Shown piece by piece: positions 58,837 to 64,000 of a stretch of DNA of 64,000 bases. Location of the stretch: the NCBI GenBank assembly GCA_963843805.1, contig CAWJLY010000008.1, positions 124,001-188,000 of the forward strand, in the 5' to 3' direction. The notes under the pieces are model-generated. The model made no database searches. It was given only the letters and a program-made list of their open reading frames with translations, and was not told where the DNA came from. The position numbers and the translations under genes are program-made. Position 1 is the stretch's first letter. Every line of letters starts with the position of its first letter. This DNA is from Ideonella_A sp963843805 (lineage in GTDB: Bacteria; Pseudomonadota; Gammaproteobacteria; Burkholderiales; Burkholderiaceae_C).

Positions 58837-59670
58837 TCAAGTCTTTGAATAGGTGAAGCGGCTGGAACTGCGGGCGACCCGCAACTGGTTGTCGATATCG
58901 ACCACACCGGGAACCGATGCCACCACGGCTTGCGTCAGGTTGCGTTCGTCATCGCTGAAAACGATGCCACTCAAAGTGACATGGCCAGCCCGGCTTTCGA
59001 TCGACACCTTGACCTCGTGCGTGCGCTCATCGGCACGCAACGCCGAACGAATTCGAGCCTGCAACGCCATGTGGTCGATCTGTTCCAGCGACGCCGGGGT
59101 TTCGGCGAACTCGGGTCGCCCGGCCAGTTCGCGGATGACCGCGACACAGCTGTCGACCGACAAGCGGTCGGTATTGAGCACCAGATCGTAGAGCAGCGGG
59201 TCGCCCCAGCTGACGCCGAACAGCTCGTGCATCCGCGACGCGTGAGCGCTGTCACTGCGGTGAATTTCGTCGCGGGCAGCATCCTCGTCGTCGGCCTGCA
59301 GATGATCCATCAGCCAGGCAACCCGATTGTCGAGCGATCGCGTGACGCGCACCGTGATCACATGCGGCACCGAGCGCAACAGGCAGGTCGAGCCCCAGCC
59401 GCGCAAGACGACATTGCCCTTCTTCGCGACCTCGAGCACCTCTTCGGCGGTAAAGACCGCCATGCTGTCGCGGTCGGCACGCAGGCGCTCGATCGGCCCG
59501 GCCTTGCCTTCGCGCAGCCGGCTGACCAGACTTTTCGGCACATGCATGCGGCTGGCGATGTGGTCGATCACCTCATGGCGCGCAATCTCGAGGTTCATTT
59601 CCTCGGCCAGCTTGACGGCGACGTCCTTGGCCAGCGAACCCATTTCCTGGGTAAATGCGATGACGGGCAT
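58837..59670 (-). CDS. Cytidylate kinase-like domain fused to BON domain
   Basis: 277 residues. The N-terminal about 190 residues belong to the cytidylate kinase-like family (VIAFTQEMGSLAKDVAVKLA, LEIARHEVIDHIASRM, NVVLRGWGSTCLLRSVPHVI, VRVTRSLDNRVAWLMD, LVLNTDRLSVDSCV). The P-loop is odd: GSLAK in place of the usual GSGGRE. The C-terminal 70 residues form a BON domain (ALQARIRSALRADERTHEVK, VTLSGIVFSDDERNL, VPGVVDIDNQLRV), normally a lipid- or small-molecule-binding fold. No signal peptide. It starts 10 bp after tctA, so it is translated with the transporter. Function unknown. Confidence 0.82.
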   Translation of the reverse strand: MPVIAFTQEMGSLAKDVAVKLAEEMNLEIARHEVIDHIASRMHVPKSLVSRLREGKAGPIERLRADRDSMAVFTAEEVLEVAKKGNVVLRGWGSTCLLRSVPHVITVRVTRSLDNRVAWLMDHLQADDEDAARDEIHRSDSAHASRMHELFGVSWGDPLLYDLVLNTDRLSVDSCVAVIRELAGRPEFAETPASLEQIDHMALQARIRSALRADERTHEVKVSIESRAGHVTLSGIVFSDDERNLTQAVVASVPGVVDIDNQLRVARSSSRFTYSKT

Positions 59671-59680
59671 GTTCTTGCTC

Positions 59681-61210
59681 CTATTCGACGGGCTGCTCTT
59701 CGGGGAATGCTCGCTCCTTCGGCGGGCGAATCAGCGCAATTGCCTTGGAAATCAGCGGCCAGAAAAGCATCACCAGCGCCAGGGTGGTGATCGAGCCGAC
59801 CAGCCAATTCGACCACATGATGCCCAGGTTGCCTTGCGAAGCCAGCATCGATTGCCGGAATGCGTTTTCTGCCTTGTCACCCAGCACCAGGGCAAGCACC
59901 AGCGGCGCCAGCGGGTAGTCAAGCTTCTTGAAGACGTAGCCCACGATACCGAAGCCGAGCATCAGCCAGACATCGAGCATCGCGTTGGCCACCGTGTAGG
60001 CACCGATCGCACAGATGACGATGATGACCGGGGCGATGATCGAGAACGGAATCCGCAGGATCGAAGCGAACAGCGGCACCGTCGACAAGACGACGATCAA
60101 GCCGACGACGTTGCCGAGGTACATGCTGGCGATCAGGCCCCAGACGAAATCCTTCTGTTCGACGAACAGCAGCGGGCCCGGCTGCAAACCCCAGATCAGC
60201 AGACCACCCAGCAGCACGGCTGCCGTTGGCGATCCCGGGATACCGAGCGCCAGCATCGGCAGCAACGCACTGGTACCGGCAGCGTGCGCCGCGGTTTCCG
60301 GAGCGATCACGCCCTCGATTTCGCCGGTACCGAACTTGTCGCCCGTGCGCGACATCTTTTTCGCCAGCCCGTAGCTCATGAACGAGGCCGGGGTGGCGCC
60401 GCCTGGCGTTATACCCATCCAGATGCCGACCAGCGAACTGCGCAGCGATGTGACCCAGAACCTGGGCAACATCTTCCAGGTCTCCCAGACCACCTTGGGA
60501 TTGATCTTGGCCGACTTGCCGGAAAACTCGAGCCCTTCTTCCATCGAGAGCAGGATTTCGCCGATGCCGAACAAGCCGATCACCGCGATCAGGAAGTCGA
60601 AGCCGCGCATCAGTTCATGGAAGCCGAAAGTCAGCCGTAATTGGCCGGTCACCGTATCCATGCCGACCGAGGCCAATGCAAAGCCGAGTGCCATCGAGAT
60701 CAGGATCTTGAATGGCGAGCCCTTGCCCATGCCGACGAAGCTGCAGAAGGTCAACAGGTAGACGGCAAAAAACTCCGGTGAGCCGAATTCGAGCGCGAAA
60801 CTGGCCACCAGTGGCGCCAGGAAGGTGATCATCAGGACGGCAACAAACGCACCGACGAACGACGAGGTGAATGCAGCAGTCAGCGCCTGGCCCGCCAGGC
60901 CTTTTTGCGCCATCGGATAACCATCGAAGGTTGTCGCAACCGACCAGGGCTCACCCGGAATATTGAACAGAATCGACGTGATGGCGCCGCCGAACAATGC
61001 GCCCCAGTAAAGACATGACAACATCACGATGGCCGAGGTCGGCGACATCGTGAAGGTCAGTGGCAACAGGATCGCAACCCCGTTGGCGCCACCCAGACCG
61101 GGCAGCACGCCGATCAACACGCCCAGAATGATGCCGACGAACATCAGGCCGATATTTGCAGGCGTCAGAACGACTGCAAAACCGCCCATCAGTGAACCAA
61201 GTGCTTCCAT
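59681..61210 (-). CDS. tctA: Tripartite tricarboxylate transporter, large membrane subunit
   Basis: 509 residues, about 11-12 membrane helices; sodium- or proton-driven uptake of carboxylates together with TctB and TctC. Signatures: GVLIGVLPGLGGANGVAILL near the start, GAITSILFNIPGEPWSVATT, and GITPGGATPASFMSYGLAKK, which mark the two pseudo-symmetric TctA halves. Starts 51 bp after tctB. The substrate is not fixed by sequence; location beside the oxalate genes and a shared palindrome in front of tctC suggest oxalate or a related dicarboxylate. Confidence 0.93.
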   Translation of the reverse strand: MEALGSLMGGFAVVLTPANIGLMFVGIILGVLIGVLPGLGGANGVAILLPLTFTMSPTSAIVMLSCLYWGALFGGAITSILFNIPGEPWSVATTFDGYPMAQKGLAGQALTAAFTSSFVGAFVAVLMITFLAPLVASFALEFGSPEFFAVYLLTFCSFVGMGKGSPFKILISMALGFALASVGMDTVTGQLRLTFGFHELMRGFDFLIAVIGLFGIGEILLSMEEGLEFSGKSAKINPKVVWETWKMLPRFWVTSLRSSLVGIWMGITPGGATPASFMSYGLAKKMSRTGDKFGTGEIEGVIAPETAAHAAGTSALLPMLALGIPGSPTAAVLLGGLLIWGLQPGPLLFVEQKDFVWGLIASMYLGNVVGLIVVLSTVPLFASILRIPFSIIAPVIIVICAIGAYTVANAMLDVWLMLGFGIVGYVFKKLDYPLAPLVLALVLGDKAENAFRQSMLASQGNLGIMWSNWLVGSITTLALVMLFWPLISKAIALIRPPKERAFPEEQPVE

Positions 61211-61261
61211 TTGTCCAGCTCCCGAAATTTGGTTGGGGCCTTCACCCGAGGTGTTGGCAGA

Positions 61262-61777
61262 TCAATAGCCCAGGAAGCCCAGGGGATCCAGGCTGCCCTT
61301 GTAAAGCGGCACCTTGAACCAGACTTCGAACAAGACGAAGAAGAAAGCGCTGACAGCCAGGCCCAGAAAGAGACTCTTGCCTTTCGGATATTTGCCCAGG
61401 ATCACCATGAACAGCGTGATGTAGATCGCAGAGGCGACATACATGCCGATAAATACGATGGCAAGCACGAACACGGCAGCCGGCAGCAGAACCGACATGA
61501 CCCGACCGAGTTGCACCCGATCGACAAAGACGTCCGTATCCTTCGACTTGCTGAAGACGGCCGAGTAGAAGATTCCGGCTGCCGACAGGCAGACGATCAG
61601 CCCGATGTAGAACGGAAAATAGCCCGATCCGGGGCCGTCGTCGGTCCAGCCGGCGCCCAGGCGCTGCGATTCAACAATGACCAGCATACCGACGGCAAAG
61701 ACGATCACCGAAACGATGGCATCCATCGTGTTGTTCTTGATCACCGCCGGAGAATGGGAGGACTGTTCGTCTGACAT
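61262..61777 (-). CDS. tctB: Tripartite tricarboxylate transporter, small membrane subunit
   Basis: 171 residues, four membrane helices (ATG at MSDEQSSHSPAVIKNN). Typical TctB traits are QRLGAGWTDDGPGSGYFPFY after the first helix, VLLPAAVFVLAIVFIGMYVA, and a final helix near FLGLAVSAFFFVLFEVWFKV. It pairs with TctA. Separated from tctC by 229 bp that contain a strong hairpin. Confidence 0.9.
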   Translation of the reverse strand: MSDEQSSHSPAVIKNNTMDAIVSVIVFAVGMLVIVESQRLGAGWTDDGPGSGYFPFYIGLIVCLSAAGIFYSAVFSKSKDTDVFVDRVQLGRVMSVLLPAAVFVLAIVFIGMYVASAIYITLFMVILGKYPKGKSLFLGLAVSAFFFVLFEVWFKVPLYKGSLDPLGFLGY

Positions 61778-61865
61778 GTTCTGTTCCTGAAAAATGACCT
61801 GCGGTGCCTCGAGTGGTGCTCACAGCGCGCCGCTCGCGCTCGGCAAGCACCAGACCCGACCGGCA

Positions 61866-61885
61866 GCCGGGCGCTATCGCCCGGC
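61866..61885 (-). terminator. Hairpin between tctC and tctB
   Basis: GCCGGGCG-ATAG-CGCCCGGC on the minus strand is a perfect 8-bp GC stem with a 4-base loop and no U-run. It may act as a partial terminator or an RNA-stabilising 3' end, which would give more receptor than membrane subunits. Confidence 0.45.
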
Positions 61886-62006
61886 CAGCGGCCTTGTGAT
61901 GTGGTGGGGTACTGCATAGGCCCCATTCAGAGCCTGCGGTGCGGGCCAACTGCGCCACACCGGAGTCGAGCTCCGAACGCACCATGCGGTGCGCCCGGAC
62001 TTGTTG

Positions 62007-63032
62007 CTACTTCGACATGAAGCCCGCTTCAGTCATCAACTGCTTGTGGGTGGCTTCTGCGCTGGTCAGCCATTTCACATACTCGGCTCCGCTCAACGCG
62101 GTGGTATTGAATGCGCCTTTTTCCATGAACTCTTTCCAGTCAGGCGTCTCGCGAACCTTCTTCATCAGGTCGACGTAGTAGGCCACCTCTTCCGGCTTGA
62201 CCCCGCCGGCCATGAAGATCCCGCGCAGCATCAGGTAGTCGGTCGGGACGCCAGACTCCTTGCAGGTCGGAATATCGCCCCACGACATGGTGTCGGTGAC
62301 TTTGTCCTTGTAGGGCATGCGGTGGTCGTCGAACACGCACAGCGGACGCAGCTTGCCGGCACGCCATTGCGAGACGGCCTCGATCGGGTTGTTGACCGTC
62401 GAATTGATATGGCCGCCGACCAGCTGCACGGCAACGTCACCACCGCCCTTGAACGGGATATAGATGAACTTGGTGCCGGTCGCCTTCTCGAGGCCGACGG
62501 TAATGATCTGGTCTTCCTGCTTGGAGCCGGTGCCACCCATCTTCATCTTGCTCGGGCCTGCCGCCTTGGTCGCGTCGATATATTCCTTCGCCGTCTTGTA
62601 CGGTGTATCGGCGTTGACCCACAACACGAACTGGTCGAGCGCCATCATCGAAACCGGCGTCAAGTCTTTCCAGCCGAACGGGATTCCCGTGGCCATCGGC
62701 GTCGTGAACAGATTCGACAGCGTGATGATGATCTTGTTCGGGTTGCCCTTCGACTCCTTGACGTCCATGAAGCCTTCGGCACCGGCGCCGCCCGACTTGT
62801 TGACGACGATCATCGATTCCTTCATCAGCTTGTGCTTGACGATGATGCCCTGGATCAGCCGGGCCATCTGGTCTGCACCGCCGCCGGTGCCGGCCGGAAC
62901 GACAAACTCGACCGGCTTGGTCGGCTCCCACGCCATGGCGGGTGATGCAAAGGCCATGACCGCGATGGCCACCGCCGACAGAGCCGTGCCGGCGAACTTC
63001 GAGTGGAGCGAGTGAATACGACTTTTCAACAT
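62007..63032 (-). CDS. tctC: Tripartite tricarboxylate transporter receptor
   Basis: 341 residues; periplasmic receptor of the TctCBA system. Signal peptide with cleavage after SPAMA; mature start WEPTKPVEFVVPAGTGGGAD, then VNKSGGAGAEGFMDVKESKG, GGTGSKQEDQIITVGLEKAT, YIPFKGGGDVAVQLVGGHIN. AGGAGACAAC precedes the ATG. First gene of tctC-tctB-tctA-kinase/BON. Two copies of the TTGACCNCRGTCAA palindrome lie in its upstream region, the nearer 101 bp from the start. Confidence 0.93.
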   Translation of the reverse strand: MLKSRIHSLHSKFAGTALSAVAIAVMAFASPAMAWEPTKPVEFVVPAGTGGGADQMARLIQGIIVKHKLMKESMIVVNKSGGAGAEGFMDVKESKGNPNKIIITLSNLFTTPMATGIPFGWKDLTPVSMMALDQFVLWVNADTPYKTAKEYIDATKAAGPSKMKMGGTGSKQEDQIITVGLEKATGTKFIYIPFKGGGDVAVQLVGGHINSTVNNPIEAVSQWRAGKLRPLCVFDDHRMPYKDKVTDTMSWGDIPTCKESGVPTDYLMLRGIFMAGGVKPEEVAYYVDLMKKVRETPDWKEFMEKGAFNTTALSGAEYVKWLTSAEATHKQLMTEAGFMSK

Positions 63033-63132
63033 GTTGTCTCCTATTGATTACTCACAGACGGCGGATGCTGTCGTGGTCGACGGGAACAAAACCGTGGCTG
63101 ACAAATCTTCAGGCCGACGGCAGCAGCGATGA

Positions 63133-63146
63133 TTGACCGCAGTCAA
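63133..63146. promoter_or_regulatory. Palindrome TTGACCGCAGTCAA, candidate operator (tctC side)
   Basis: One base from the perfect dyad at 57304. Lies 101 bp upstream of the tctC ATG in the tctC/malic-enzyme divergent region. Its centre is 136 bp, about 13 helical turns, from the third copy. Confidence 0.55.
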
Positions 63147-63268
63147 TTACCTGGAAATCGACCCCTGGTCATTCCCCTAGTTTTTGCCGATCCGCCGCGC
63201 CGTGTTGCCTTCGCGTTCATCAACGCTGCGGAGCGGCCCGACTATCTGCCGCCATCACTTAACGCGCG

Positions 63269-63282
63269 TTGACCTCGGTCAA
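63269..63282. promoter_or_regulatory. Palindrome TTGACCTCGGTCAA, candidate operator (malic enzyme side)
   Basis: Third copy of the motif, about 140 bp upstream of the malic enzyme start. Shares TTGACC and GGTCAA arms with the site at 57304; one central base differs. Confidence 0.55.
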
Positions 63283-63420
63283 CGACTGGGGTAAACCCCC
63301 GCAACATCACAACCCGGCATCGGATCGAGCCGATTTAGGCGACTGCATGCAGCATCCCGCTGAGAGAACGGTGCAATCCTGGAAGAGAATGCAAAGGTCT
63401 TCATGGATGCTTGAAAGCCG

Positions 63421-64000
63421 ATGCCAATGTCAACCACGACCGATAGCGCCAAGAGCGCCTTGTCTGCAGACGAAAAGCGTGCCGAACTGCGCCGCGCCGC
63501 GCTGGCGTACCACGAGTTTCCGGTGCCCGGAAAAATCGCCATCAGCGCCACCAAGCAGGTGGTCAATCAGCATGATCTGGCGCTGGCCTACTCGCCCGGT
63601 GTGGCGGCGCCGTGCGAAGAGATCGTTGCCGATCCGGTCAACGCGTTCAAATACACCGCGCGTGGCAACCTGGTCGCCGTGATCACCAATGGCACCGCCG
63701 TGCTTGGCTTGGGCGACATCGGCCCGTTGGCCGCCAAGCCGGTGATGGAAGGCAAGGCCGTGTTGTTCAAGAAGTTTGCCGGCGTCGATGTTTTCGACAT
63801 CGAGATCGACGAGAAAGATCCAAAAAAGCTGGTCGAGGTCATCGCCGCGCTGGAGCCGACCTTCGGCGCCATCAATCTGGAAGACATCAAGGCCCCTGAC
63901 TGCTTTTATGTCGAGCGCGAGTTGCGCAAGCGAATGAAGATTCCGGTCTTCCACGACGACCAACACGGCACCGCGATCACGGTGGCCGCCGCCATGCTCA
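63421..64000 (+). CDS. maeB: NADP-dependent malic enzyme, 5' part
   Basis: The frame is open to the right edge (193 residues seen of an expected 430-770). Oxidative decarboxylation of malate to pyruvate. Motifs: YHEFPVPGKIAISATKQV, the Tyr of ALAYSPGVAAPCEEI, NLVAVITNGTAVLGLGDIG, the Lys region EGKAVLFKKFAGVDVFDIE, metal ligands in NLEDIKAPDCF and VFHDDQHGTAITVAAAM. ATG MPMSTTT or the second ATG two codons later may be the start. Divergent from tctC with two candidate operators between. Whether a PTA-like C-terminal domain follows lies outside the window. Confidence 0.93.
   Translation, partial: MPMSTTTDSAKSALSADEKRAELRRAALAYHEFPVPGKIAISATKQVVNQHDLALAYSPGVAAPCEEIVADPVNAFKYTARGNLVAVITNGTAVLGLGDIGPLAAKPVMEGKAVLFKKFAGVDVFDIEIDEKDPKKLVEVIAALEPTFGAINLEDIKAPDCFYVERELRKRMKIPVFHDDQHGTAITVAAAML

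Overview
The window is high-GC DNA from a betaproteobacterium, most likely Burkholderiales. The evidence is two Bug/TctC-type solute receptors, a complete TctCBA transporter, oxalyl-CoA decarboxylase with formyl-CoA transferases, PobA, a DUF2277 protein and many PAS-type kinases. I see no rRNA, tRNA, CRISPR array or replication origin. One IS91-family transposase remnant is present.

Left part (1-26.2 kb): a broken lipoprotein gene, zwf, a membrane GGDEF-EAL protein, a subtilisin-like protease with an 18-bp repeat tail, an MscS channel, a hybrid histidine kinase and a roughly 5000-residue VCBS-repeat surface protein. Almost every gene here carries single-base frameshifts while its motifs stay intact. 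The simplest reading is base-level sequence error, so these genes are annotated as full spans. The giant protein and the kinase lie 13 bp apart in one orientation and look like one operon.

Middle part (26.4-49.3 kb): a PAS hybrid kinase followed by an isochorismatase-family hydrolase and pobA; an RsbQ-like hydrolase translationally next to a PAS histidine kinase; a TPP enzyme; then an accessory segment bracketed by two inward-facing 70-bp related sequences. That segment holds the transposase remnant, a secreted cupin, a cytochrome c' and a CadC-like regulator. After it come DUF2277, an SDR, a Na+/H+ antiporter, a Bug receptor-dehydrogenase-unknown operon, and a kinase/periplasmic-binding-protein pair with a stand-alone receiver gene.

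Right part (49.3-64 kb): a LysR/PanE/FAH-family/small-protein operon, then an oxalate locus (two formyl-CoA transferases, oxalyl-CoA decarboxylase, a Crp/Fnr-type regulator), TerC, a cytidylate-kinase-like-BON fusion, TctA, TctB, TctC and the start of an NADP-malic enzyme. The regulator keeps the FNR-type Glu/Ser/Arg recognition residues. Three copies of the palindrome TTGACCNCRGTCAA or a near match lie in front of the regulator/oxc pair and between tctC and the malic enzyme. This suggests one regulon for substrate uptake, oxalyl-CoA decarboxylation and C4 metabolism.
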